DNA of 64,000 bases, from positions 111,741,001-111,805,000 of the forward strand of contig CM075651.1 of the NCBI GenBank assembly GCA_037953625.1, written 5' to 3'. Under the pieces are notes generated by a model. It was given only the letters and a program-made list of their open reading frames with translations, had not been told where the DNA came from and did no database searches. Shown piece by piece: positions 55,291-64,000 of this stretch (position 1 is the stretch's first letter; each line of letters begins with the position of its first letter). The translations under genes were made by a program, and so were the position numbers. Origin of the DNA: Crotalaria pallida. Its lineage: Eukaryota > Streptophyta > Magnoliopsida > Fabales > Fabaceae.

Positions 55291-56361
55291 ATCGATTAAG
55301 TGATTAACTTAATCGAGTACTACTCGAGTACACGACTTGCTTAATCGATTATGTACTGCTGAACTGATTTTTAAAATACGTTTTTCACTTCTCAAAATCA
55401 GTTTTCAAGTGCTACAACTTTTGGGTATTCTATATAAACCTTTTCCTATTATTTGTGATAAATAAGAATCATTTTCATACAAGTTTTAAAAAGAATCAAG
55501 CCACTCTATTCTCTCTCATTTTCTAAAGATCAAAGCTTTTCTATTTTCATATTCTTTGATCAAGAACCTTTGAATCTCTTATGGTGAATTGTCATAACTC
55601 TTGATTGAGATTCATAGGATTGTTTTGTGTTTTCTATTGTGTTGTAATCTTTGCAAGAAGGCAAGCCACTACAACAAACAAGAAGTCTTGGTGTGTCGAT
55701 TTTATCATCAAGCAAGTGTATTCTTATTGAAGAAGAAGAAGAAGTCTTGGTTGTGAATCAAGCAAGGAGAAGCCTTGATGTGTGGATTATCATCAAGCAA
55801 TTGAAGACTTGTTGTGTCGATTATCAACAAGGGGTAGAGGTTAGATTAGAGAGAAGATCAATAGGATTACAAAGCAAGGGTGTCGGTTATCTCTTGTAAG
55901 CTAACAAGAAGGGAGTCTTGTGAGGCAATCACTTGTAATTTGAGAACTCTAATTCCTCATAGTGAAGAATCTCTCTTGGTTGAAGAGGGGACTGGATGTA
56001 GCTTTCAAGTGGATGAAAGTGAACTAGGATAAATCACTGTGTCGTATCTCTAAACCCTTACTCTTTATATTCAAGTCATTTGATTGCGTTCTTGGTTGAA
56101 AACCTAGAAAGATTGATTTTCATAATTGATTGAATTGAATCTTCGATTGTTCAAATTGATAAAGGGAAAATCATTTTCATAACTAGGTTAATCAATAAGA
56201 ATATAGGTGTTAATCATTTCCGTTGTATCTCTGATCTTGAATGTGAATTGATTGATTTTAGTATTCGAATGAAAGATTGATTTTTCTGTTTTCTGTCATA
56301 TCTAATCGATTAAGTTCAAATTTAATCGAGTACTACTCGAGTAAATTGCAGGTTAATCGAT
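55291..56361. repeat. Two palindrome clusters in the copia LTR with 21-11-21 and 20-11-20 bp spacing
   Basis: Cluster 1: ATCGAT 55291, ATCGAG 55312, CTCGAG 55323, ATCGAT 55344. Cluster 2: ATCGAT 56305, ATCGAG 56325, CTCGAG 56336, ATCGAT 56356. Both clusters are symmetric: outer ATCGAT palindromes, inner pair around GTACTAC. The second LTR has the same clusters (59608-59661 and about 60621-60672). Confidence 0.92.
55431..55438 (+). promoter_or_regulatory. TATA box of element C LTR
   Basis: TATATAAA, about 85 bp downstream of the first palindrome cluster; transcription would start near 55470. The second palindrome cluster would then lie inside the transcript. Confidence 0.65.
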
Positions 56362-56521
56362 TAAGTGCTGTAGAATTTGCAAAAATCATTTGTTTTGATT
56401 GTTTCGATTTGTTTCGTTCGAAAATCTTTCAAGGTAGCTTCAACACCTATTCAACCCCCCCTTCTAGGTGTTTTCCTAGGGTTCCTAAGTCTCTCCAACC
56501 ACCAATTGCGGTTTCCTCAAT

Positions 56522-56533
56522 TGGTATCAGAGC
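56522..56533 (+). other. Primer-binding site of element C
   Basis: TGGTATCAGAGC, exact complement of the initiator-Met tRNA end, starting 3 bp after the LTR. The junction reads CTCAATTGGTATCAGAGC. Confidence 0.93.
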
Positions 56534-56591
56534 TCGGTCGAAAGACACGAGCATAAGAGCTTTTTCGTAAAGATCCTTTAAGAAAATCGCA

Positions 56592-58382
56592 ATGGGTTCT
56601 ACGAATCCCTTTGGTGGTGAAGGTGCTTCAATAAGTCGTCCTCCATTGTTTGCCGGAGAAGGCTATGCATATTGGAAAGTTAGAATGAAAATCTTTATCC
56701 AAGCCATAGATAGTGAAATTTGGAAAGTAGTTGAAAAAGGTCCTCATATCCCCTCTAGTTTAGTTGAAGGTGTAGAACAATTGATCCCCGAGGACAAGTG
56801 GAAAGATGATGATAGAAAGAAAGTACAATATGATTATAAAGCAAAAAATATCATCACATCCGCTTTATCCTATGATGAGTTCTTTAGAGTTTCTCAATGT
56901 TCTAGTGCCAAAGAAATGTGGGACACTTTACAAGTGACTCATGAAGGAACTAGTGAGGTTAGGAGAGCTAGATTGAATGCTTTAATGCGTGATTATGAAT
57001 TGTTTCATATGCTTCCAAATGAATCTATTAATGATATGCAAAAGCGTTTTACTCATATTATAAATCATTTACTTGCTCTTGGTAAAACTTTTCTTCAAGG
57101 TGAACTTTCTAACAAAGTGTTGAGATGTTTAGACAGGAATTGGCAACCAAAAGTAACGGCTATTGTTGAATCTAAGAATTTGGATGCTATGGATCTAGCA
57201 ACACTCTTTGGAAAGCTTCAAGAACATGAAATGGAGCTTGGACGATTAAGTATCAATGAAGAGTCAGATAAGAACAAATCAAGGAAAGGACTTGCTCTTA
57301 GAGTCAAAAGTGCATATAAAAAGAAAGATAGTTCCGATGATGATGATAGTGAAGATTCCGATTCCGATGTTGATGAAAAAGACATGAAACTTTTGTTAAA
57401 AGAGTTTGACAAGTTTCTAAGGAGAAAAGGAAGGTTGAACAAGGACAAAAGTAAAGAGAAGGATTCCCCACACTATAAGACCAAAACTTCAAAAGAAGGT
57501 GTAGTTTGCCATGAATGTGGAAAGCCCGGACATCTCAAGTATTCATGCTCTAGGTATCTCAAGAAGAAGGAGAAAGACAAGAAGAATTCTAAATCTAAAA
57601 GAGCATACATAGTTTGGGATAGTGATGAAGATGACAAGAAAAGCACATCAAGTAGTTCATTGGATAATGAAGAAGCCGCTTGTCTCAACTTGATAACTCT
57701 AGTAGATGATGAAGAACAAAGTTCAAATGATGAATCAAGTTATCAAAGCGAGGATAGCAATGTAAGTGAATCTAAATCCGAAATTTCTTCTAAATATGAA
57801 TTGTTACATAATGCTTATGAAGAAATGTATGAACAACTTGAAAAACTAGCTTTGAAAAACATTGAAAGAAAGAAGCTCATTTTGAAACATCAAAAAGAGA
57901 TTTTAGATCTTCAAAAACAAGTTGATGAGCTTAATCTTGAAAATGAAACTCTTGATCTTATCTATGCTAGTTCTTCTTGTGATTGTGCTAGTAGATTGAA
58001 TGTTGTGGTTGATTGTGAGAATTGCAAGTTGCTTAAAGATGAAAATGCTATTTTGAAAAATAAGCTTGCAAGTTTCACCACTTGTGATATTAGATTGCGC
58101 ACATTGTTAAATTTTCAAAGAGAAAATTCAAACAAGTTTGGTTTGGGTTATACTAATGCTAAGAGTAAATCTCATAGAAATGTTGTTGATTTTTCTAAAG
58201 TTGATTTTTCAAATCCTCCAACATGTTTCTATTGTGGTACTCATGGACATACTTCAAATGTGTGTTATGTTAAAGTGCATGGTATATCTAAAGGAAATTT
58301 TGTTTGGATGAAAAAGGGTGAAAGTCCCTACACTAACAAAAATGGATCCAAAACCATTTGGATACCAAAAAGCAAAGCATGA
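56592..58382 (+). CDS. Ty1/copia gag protein (596 aa), no pol
   Basis: Intact frame from the ATG at 56592. The first 40 residues hold the copia gag start (PPLFAGEGYAYWKVRM). Residues 40-210 form the UBN2-type capsid region (SAKEMWDTLQVTHEGTSEVR). An acidic Ser/Asp segment follows at 250-265. A zinc knuckle C-x2-C-x4-H-x4-C lies near residue 305, a second acidic Ser/Glu stretch at 345-400, a Leu/Glu/Lys-rich likely coiled coil at 400-480, and a second knuckle CFYCGTHGHTSNVC near 545. It ends at KSKA just where copia polyproteins normally enter protease. So pol was removed, or the element evolved to encode gag only. The protein would assemble the virus-like particle around element RNA; enzymes must come from a relative. 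Confidence 0.93.
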   Translation: MGSTNPFGGEGASISRPPLFAGEGYAYWKVRMKIFIQAIDSEIWKVVEKGPHIPSSLVEGVEQLIPEDKWKDDDRKKVQYDYKAKNIITSALSYDEFFRVSQCSSAKEMWDTLQVTHEGTSEVRRARLNALMRDYELFHMLPNESINDMQKRFTHIINHLLALGKTFLQGELSNKVLRCLDRNWQPKVTAIVESKNLDAMDLATLFGKLQEHEMELGRLSINEESDKNKSRKGLALRVKSAYKKKDSSDDDDSEDSDSDVDEKDMKLLLKEFDKFLRRKGRLNKDKSKEKDSPHYKTKTSKEGVVCHECGKPGHLKYSCSRYLKKKEKDKKNSKSKRAYIVWDSDEDDKKSTSSSSLDNEEAACLNLITLVDDEEQSSNDESSYQSEDSNVSESKSEISSKYELLHNAYEEMYEQLEKLALKNIERKKLILKHQKEILDLQKQVDELNLENETLDLIYASSSCDCASRLNVVVDCENCKLLKDENAILKNKLASFTTCDIRLRTLLNFQRENSNKFGLGYTNAKSKSHRNVVDFSKVDFSNPPTCFYCGTHGHTSNVCYVKVHGISKGNFVWMKKGESPYTNKNGSKTIWIPKSKA

Positions 58383-58428
58383 TTGTTTTGTAGGTTTGAT
58401 TGAAGATGCAAATGAATGACACATGCCC

Positions 58429-58910
58429 TCAATTGGTCTCAACTATGAATGTCTATATTCACATCTTCAATTGGTATCACACTTGCATCTCAAGTGAATG
58501 TCCTACAAAGTGGTAATATTTGATATTGATATATTATCTCAATTGGTATATTCTCAATTGATATTATTTTTCTAAATGTTTAGTTAATTCAATTTGTATC
58601 ATTGAGTTGATTCATAGATGGTTATCATGATATAGTGACATGCTTTGGTTGTTATTAAAGAAATATCACAATTGGTATCAAATATTTGTGATTATTGATA
58701 CTTCTTTACAATTGATATCTTCTTTGTTAAGTGATATTATGATATTTTAGTTCTCAATTGGTATCATATTTCAATTGTTATATTCTCTTACCAATTGATA
58801 TCATATTTCAAAGTATAGCTCTATTATATTTGTTCAATTGGTATCAATGTTGTGAAGAAATGATCATTGATTTCTTACCTTGGCTTAGATGTTATATTTC
58901 AATTGGTATA
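58429..58910 (+). repeat. About 12 dispersed CAATTGGTAT(C/A) motifs
   Basis: CAATTGGTATC or near forms occur at about 58429, 58469, 58539, 58553, 58590, 58669, 58711, 58754, 58769, 58793, 58834 and 58899. Several carry the longer CTCAATTGGTATCA, which equals the LTR end plus primer site of the same element (56516-56529). The stretch lies between the gag stop and the polypurine tract. Confidence 0.85.
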
Positions 58911-59226
58911 TATTAGTTTTTGATAATGCCAAAGGGGGAGAAATATAATGTTTTGAATTGAATGAAATGTTTCTCAAATGGGGAGAAATGGTATGTTTTC
59001 AAAACATGGGAGAAATATATGATATTATATTTGGAGAAAGGTTGTTTTTGTTGTTTTTATGTAGGTTGAGCTAAGTTGTTTAAGATAGGGGGAGAATCAA
59101 GATTCTATCTCAATTGGATTCAAGTGTTAAAGCATTGATTGAGGGGGAGAAAGAGTCTTCTCAAGTGATCAAATGTTTCAAGCATCAACAACTTCAAGCG
59201 ATTTCAAAACATGGGTTGTCATTTTC

Positions 59227-59240
59227 AAAAAGGGGGAGAT
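59227..59240 (+). other. Polypurine tract of element C
   Basis: CAAAAAGGGGGAGAT directly before the LTR start TGTTAG at 59241. Confidence 0.88.
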
Positions 59241-60841
59241 TGTTAGTTCCATGATGAACATGATGAATGTTTTGATAATGACAAAGTGTTTTTGAACAAG
59301 CTACATGTGTTGATCAAGTTTCAAGCTCAACAAGCAACAACAAACATCAAATGAAGAAGAGAGAAAGCAAGCTCATGAAGACCTAAGTTTGAGTGTATTT
59401 GTATTTCTTTTATCTTTTGCCTCTCAAGCTTCATAGGTTTTTTATTTGGGTAGATTATTATAGAGGGTAGTGAATCTCATTCATAAGTCATGATTAAATC
59501 ATAATTTGAGTTTTCACTTAACCTAGAATCAATAGGTGGCTTAAAGGTTTTAAAGGAAAGGTTGAATTTTAAGAAAACAAGTTTTGAACATGTGCAGTAC
59601 CAACTTAATCGATTAAGTGATTAACTTAATCGAGTACTACTCGAGTACACGACTTGCTTAATCGATTAAGTACTGCTGAACTGATTTTTAAAATACGTTT
59701 TTCACTTCTCAAAATCAGTTTTCAAGTGCTACAACTTTTGGGTATTCTATATAAACCTTTTCCTATTATTTGTGATAAATAAGAATCATTTTCATACAAG
59801 TTTTAAAAAGAATCAAGCCACTCTATTCTCTCTCATTTTCTAAAGATCAAAGCTTTTCTATTTTCATATTCTTTGATCAAGAACCTTTGAATCTCTTATG
59901 GTGAATTGTCATAACTCTTGATTGAGATTCATAGGATTGTTTTGTGTTTTCTATTGTGTTGTAATCTTTGCAAGAAGGCAAGCCACTACAACAAACAAGA
60001 AGTCTTGGTGTGTCGATTTTATCATCAAGCAAGTGTATTCTTATTGAAGAAGAAGAAGAAGTCTTGGTTGTGAATCAAGCAAGGAGAAGCCTTGATGTGT
60101 GGATTATCATCAAGCAATTGAAGACTTGTTGTGTCGATTATCAACAAGGGGTAGAGGTTAGATTAGAGAGAAGATCAATAGGATTACAAAGCAAGGGTGT
60201 CGGTTATCTCTTGTAAGCTAACAAGAAGGGAGTCTTGTGAGGCAATCACTTGTAATTTGAGAACTCTAATTCCTCATAGTGAAGAATCTCTCTTGGTTGA
60301 AGAGGGGACTGGATGTAGCTTTCAAGTGGATGAAAGTGAACCAGGATAAATCACTGTGTCGTATCTCTAAACCCTTACTCTTTATATTCAAGTCATTTGA
60401 TTGCGTTCTTGGTTGAAAACCTAGAAAGATTGATTTTCATAATTGATTGAATTGAATCTTTGATTGTTCAAATTGATAAAGGGAAAATCATTTTCATAAC
60501 TAGGTTAATCAATAAGAATATAGGTGTTAATCATTTCCGTTGTATCTCTGATCTTGAATGTGAATTGATTGATTTTAGTATTCGAATGAAAAATTGATTT
60601 TTCTGTTTTCTGTCATATCTAATCGATTACGTTCAAATTTAATCGAGTACTACTCGAGTAAATTGCAGGTTAATCGATTAAGTGCTGTAGAATTTGCAAA
60701 AATCATTTGTTTTGATTGTTTCGATTTGTTTCGTTCGAAAATCTTTCAAGGTAGCTTCAACACCTATTCAACCCCCCCTTCTAGGTGTTTTCCTAGGGTT
60801 CCTAAGTCTCTCCAACCACCAATTGCGGTTTCCTCATTTTG

Positions 60842-61509
60842 AACAGTGTGGATTGGTTAAGTGATAAGATATAGGTTTGTCATTGTTGAATAGGGTAATA
60901 TGAATATGATGAAATGTGTTTGGACATGTCTAGTTATGTCCTATTACTGCTATTTTAAGTGTTTTCCTTAATCACTATTCAAATTACTCACCCCTTAAGT
61001 TGACCATTTTAGGTACCATCGGAGAAAGACGTTCATAGCTTCTGCGCCGAGAAGGTATACTCTCATTTTAAGAGAGTATATTATTATTCTTGTGACCTCC
61101 TTGGTCTCATTTTTATTATTGCAATCATTCTAGGATTCTATGATGTAAAACGTTTTCATTAACTAAAATTTTATTTAATTCTAAATTGTTTATTACAAAT
61201 TAAGAATACATTTGTTTGTAATTGTAAAGGACTTAATAGGAATTGTTAACTTCATTGAATGAATAATGGTTGTGAAGGATATACAAATATCCTCTTCTAA
61301 ATGAATTCAATAATGTGTCACAACCACTCCATTGTAATTATAGTTTTGTTTAAAGAATCTGTTCTGGTCTGACAGGTACAAACTTAACTTGGGGAAAGTC
61401 CATATTTTAGAGTAAACTCCGTCAAAATTTTTATAAAACCCCAAGGATTTTGATAAGAAATCAATATTAAAAACCAATGAATTAAGGTATTAAAAGGTAG
61501 GATGTTACA
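60842..61509 (+). repeat. 3' LTR of element B, second part
   Basis: Continues the LTR after element C and ends GATGTTACA. Compared with the 5' LTR it has about 33 extra bases near 61351-61384 (containing CTGTTCTGGTCTGACAGG), which may be a deletion in the other copy. Confidence 0.9.
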
Positions 61510-61516
61510 TGTTACA

Positions 61517-62113
61517 TTTGCTAGCAATCCCAAATGGCCAGAGATTGATCGTTATATGAGTCTTCATCGGCTTAATGCATCTAATAGACCTGACATTGTA
61601 TGTCGAGTGTTTAAAATGAAGCTTGAATTAATGATGGATGATTTTAAGAATGGTCAAGTGTTTGGTCCGGTTATTGTTGGTTAGTATAATTTTTTTGGTA
61701 CATTGCATTATATTTTGTTAATTTTTTTTATATATAATTTATATATTTTTTTAGGTATGTACACAATTGAGTTTCAGAAGAGAGGGTTTCCCCATGCTCA
61801 TATTCTTCTTTGGCTTTTTCCTTCTACCAAAAATAACCCCACTCAGTTGATTGACGATTTGATATGTGCTGAATTACCTAATCCTATTGCATTTCCTTAG
61901 TTGTACAATCTTGTTTCTGCTTTAATGGTTCATGGACCATGTGGTAATTTACGACGACAATCTCCGTGTATGCGAAATGGCAAGTGTTCTAAATTTTTTC
62001 CCAAGAAGTTTGTGTCACATACAACATTTGATGATGCTGGCTATCCCATATATAAGCGAAGAGATTTGGGTATTACGACTAAACGTTATGGTGTATTGTT
62101 GGATAATGGATTT
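61517..62113 (+). pseudogene. Helitron Rep/helicase protein, continuation with HUH motif
   Basis: Resumes after element A with SNPKWPEIDRYM (the Rep motif normally reading FTCNPKWPEI), then RPDIVCRVFKMKL. An intron lies at about 61685-61755. Next comes KRGFPHAHILLWL with the HUH metal-binding histidines (61794-61796 and 61800-61802), then LIDDLICAELPNP, a TAG at 61898-61900, HGPCG...CMRNGKCSKFFPKKF and KRYGVLLDNGF. It stops where a minus-strand LTR begins at 62114. The catalytic histidines survive although the gene is broken. Confidence 0.87.
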
Positions 62114-62656
62114 TGTCACGCTCCTTCTTATTCTACTACTTTATTATAAAGAAATACTCTCTTTGATATTTGAATAGGGTATATGGACTTGCTCGTGTAG
62201 AGATATAATTAAAAATTCTTTCGTAAAGCTCTTATAGAATAACTTGGTGTTTATTTGTGGTTATTAAAAATCTTTCCAGAATCATTTATGAAAACATTTC
62301 TTATTATAGAAAAATACCGTAATTATCAGAGTAAGCGGAAATAGTGACCTTGACTTGATAATTCACATTCATAAACTATTTATAGGAAAAGAGTAGGTAT
62401 ATATATATATATATCATCATCCATAAAAGTCACATACAACCAAGTCAAAGTCGAGATAGCAGGTGTTACGAAAATACAAGTCCATAATATAAACTAAAGA
62501 TAAGACCACCTCACTGAGATCTCTCAAAAATATGTACAATATATATATAGAGCAAAATGTGAAATCTCCAATGGTGGTCCAGTGATCCTCCTCCATAGCA
62601 TGATCTCCAAAGTCTCCAGCAGCTGCTCCACCCGTCCCACATCCTAATCATCTATA

Positions 62657-63142
62657 CTATGCATCACCTGGTGGATCCCCAACTCCCCACTGGCTCCCAG
62701 TGGAGTGCTCGACTGACTCGTCCTCACCATCGCCCTCCTCCGGGTCCTCCTCTACCTCCTCCGACTGAGTGGGTATCCCACCACTGGGCACTGGGTCCGC
62801 TGAGGGTGTCCCAAGAACCGGACTCATCGGACTAGGTATAGGAGTCTCCTCTCGAATCACTCGAGAAGCAGAGGGGTGAGATCTAGTAGTAGCTCGAAAA
62901 CGGAAAGAGTGGAAGCGACGAGCAGGTCGAGTCGGGGGTGGTCCATGATAAGTATAGAAAGGGGGTACATGCAAAGTATAGACAATAGGGATGCAAAACC
63001 TACGAGGACGGACACGAGCCAAAGGGTTGGGGTGATGCAGAGTCACCCCACCTCACCCTCAAATGTGGCTCGATGGTCCTCGTAGTACCACACTCCGCTA
63101 GGGAGCGGGCGCAACTCGATGCAAGCTAGATAGAGTGCCATC
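62657..63142 (-). pseudogene. LTR-encoded protein, family 1, frameshifted copy
   Basis: Starts ATG at 63142 (MALYLACIELRPLPSGVWYYEDHR) and runs to about 63050, where one base is missing relative to 39450-39475; the original frame continues from 63046 to 62657 with HPNPLARVRPRRFCIP and an acidic end. Otherwise very close to 39071-39556. Confidence 0.6.
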
Positions 63143-63397
63143 ACCTAACATGGGCAATAAGGGGTAAGCACATAATTCACATAATCGAATAAGAATAAAT
63201 AAAACATGTAACAATAGCCAGTTACAAATATCCAATGCAAAGGTAAATGCAGATGAATGTATTCCATTTATATTAATACCATTAATTATGAGTAATGATG
63301 CATGTCTCCCAATTCCATTGTCCATTGAACGTTCATTCCAATAATTCGCATACATGACCAACATGTATTGTGGAACTGCTCGGAGAGTGTGCACACA

Positions 63398-63451
63398 ACG
63401 TCACCAAGACGTAACAGCATTCCCAAATGCTGCCCACATTACCAAAATGTG
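63398..63451 (-). repeat. Shortened hairpin array, second minus copy
   Basis: Hairpins at 63398-63412 (ACGTC), 63415-63432 (CAGCATT) and 63435-63451 (CACATT), identical in stems and loops to 39812-39865 although flanking bases differ. Confidence 0.85.
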
Positions 63452-63711
63452 TCATCGAGCCAGTTACCACCGAATTATCCCCAGCCTTACACCATGCATG
63501 TATGCACATAAAAATTATACACCAAGATTAACCAATAATCTTATTATGTGCATCCAATATTATTCCTTCAGTAGGTTAAATTGTTGTTAATAATTTCCCA
63601 GTCCTTTTATTGGAACATGACACTTTTTCCCATAAGCATAATTGATCTTAATCGATATCCCATTAGGTATGTTAAAAGTAAAATTGCATTTCTGTCCTGA
63701 ATCCAAAAATA

Positions 63712-64000
63712 CTCGAGTAAACTTCTCCAGACTCGAGTGTTTTCTTAATTTATCAAAGTACTCGAGTGTTCCTCCTGGTACTCGAGTGTTCTTTGTTTCC
63801 AGAACTAAATTTTCAAAGATTCAACCATATACTCGAGTGTTCCAGGCAAGACTCGAGTGTTCTTTCATTTCCAGAAATATACTTTAAAAATTTCCAGAAT
63901 ACTCGAGTGTTCTATATGAATACTCGAGTGTTCTTGAGTTTTCCAGAAAATTGATTTCCCAAAACAGGCAAAATACTCGAGTATTACCCATAATACTCGA
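63712..64000. repeat. Paired CTCGAG palindromes at 20-21 bp
   Basis: CTCGAG starts at 63712/63732, 63761/63781, 63832/63852, 63902/63923 and 63976/63996 (last one cut by the window end). Spacings are 20, 20, 20, 21 and 20 bp. Confidence 0.9.

Larger units (their letters stand above)
54924..60836 (+). mobile_element. Element C: young gag-only Ty1/copia element, TSD TTTTG
   Basis: Two LTRs of exactly 1596 bp (54924-56519 and 59241-60836), starting TGTTAG and ending TCCTCA, are flanked by TTTTG (54919-54923 and 60837-60841). It has an exact primer site and a polypurine tract, but of the polyprotein only gag is left. By eye the LTRs differ at about five or six bases (about 0.35 %), so this is the youngest insertion of the nest. 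The structure matches what has been called TR-GAG elements. Confidence 0.95.
46793..61509 (+). mobile_element. Element B: non-coding LTR retrotransposon (LARD-like), TSD TGTTA
   Basis: LTRs begin TGTAACATCCCC at 46793 and 53037 and end GATGTTACA at 49316 and 61509. TGTTA flanks the element (46788-46792 and 61510-61514). The internal 3.7 kb has an initiator-Met tRNA primer site and a polypurine tract but no gag or pol frame. The 3' LTR is split by element C. The LTRs differ by roughly 30 substitutions over 2.5 kb, about 1.2 % by eye. Confidence 0.93.
30239..61516 (+). mobile_element. Element A: Ty3/gypsy chromovirus (Tekay/Del-like), with nested insertions
   Basis: Bounded by LTRs starting TGTAACACCCCGTCTG at 30239 and 42756; the 3' LTR is completed at 61515-61516 after element B. 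Flanks read TTTACT on the left and TTTGCT on the right, in register with the interrupted Helitron frame, an imperfect 5 bp target duplication with one A/G difference. The internal region holds gag, protease, reverse transcriptase, RNase H, integrase and a chromodomain-like tail, interrupted by a minus-strand solo LTR (about 38520-41777). In-frame stops and frameshifts make it inactive. The two LTRs differ by roughly 1-1.5 % by eye. Confidence 0.92.
62114..64000 (-). mobile_element. Minus-strand LTR (family 1, CTCGAG subtype), cut by window end
   Basis: The plus strand begins TGTCACGCTCC, the inverted form of the solo LTR end GGAGCGTGACA/GAGCGTCACA. It aligns with 38520-40440: the same GGACTTGC word about 70 bp in, the same open frame, hairpins and CTCGAG pairs. 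Whether it is a solo LTR or part of a full element lies outside the window. Confidence 0.88.

Noticed and set aside
62114..62180. Apparent continuation of the Helitron protein (a weak LDNGF...LL-like match)
   Set aside because: Bases from 62114 match the inverted end of LTR family 1 (TGTCACGCTCC), so the resemblance is chance.

Overview
This is plant nuclear DNA. It has intron-containing genes with GT-AG junctions, very long LTR retrotransposons primed from initiator-Met tRNA, Helitrons, MITEs and a tRNA-derived SINE, and no prokaryotic gene organisation. The two recognisable host genes and the style of the repeats suggest a eudicot, probably a papilionoid legume (inference; no species can be named from the sequence alone).

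Layout. 1-5978: the 3' end of a decayed Ty3/gypsy element (RNase H remnant, polypurine tract, 3.7 kb LTR), followed by a SINE with an 18 bp target duplication. About 7200-17760: a small gene island with two host genes on the minus strand. One is a tandem CCCH zinc-finger gene (7394-11318), whose 2.8 kb intron carries four MITEs and a tiny poly(A) insertion. The other is a six-exon gene with a C-terminal SUMO-like Rad60/SLD domain (14234-17710), which contains an apparent 1-nt frameshift. 21088-27383: a Helitron-type RPA1-like pseudogene split by a solo LTR with a perfect TCTTG duplication and ended by a canonical Helitron 3' hairpin. From about 28.1 kb, a second Helitron encoding the HUH/Rep protein starts and is cut at 30238; it resumes at 61517-62113.

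The 31 kb that split the second Helitron form a nest of retrotransposons. Element A (Ty3/gypsy Tekay/Del-like chromovirus, 30239-61516) carries a minus-strand solo LTR inside its integrase. Its 3' LTR is interrupted by element B (46793-61509, non-coding, TSD TGTTA), whose 3' LTR is interrupted by element C (54924-60836, young gag-only Ty1/copia, TSD TTTTG). From 62114 to the window end there is another minus-strand LTR of the first family.

The most unusual signals lie inside the LTRs. (1) One Ty3 LTR family contains an array of about 20 short hairpins whose apex (C-TGG-G) is constant while the stems differ but stay self-complementary; diverged copies keep pairing with different stems. (2) Four LTR families, both Ty3 and Ty1, carry CG-centred palindromes (AACCGGTT, AATCGATT, ACTCGAGT) in pairs spaced 20-22 bp, two DNA turns; the copia LTR has the series 21-11-21. 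(3) Two Ty3 LTR families encode a 113-161 aa protein near the LTR 3' end, with a splice-acceptor-like sequence just before its ATG; in the first family a consensus donor also lies upstream, so each LTR looks like a small intron-containing gene. (4) Element C carries about a dozen degenerate copies of its own LTR/primer-binding-site junction just before its polypurine tract.
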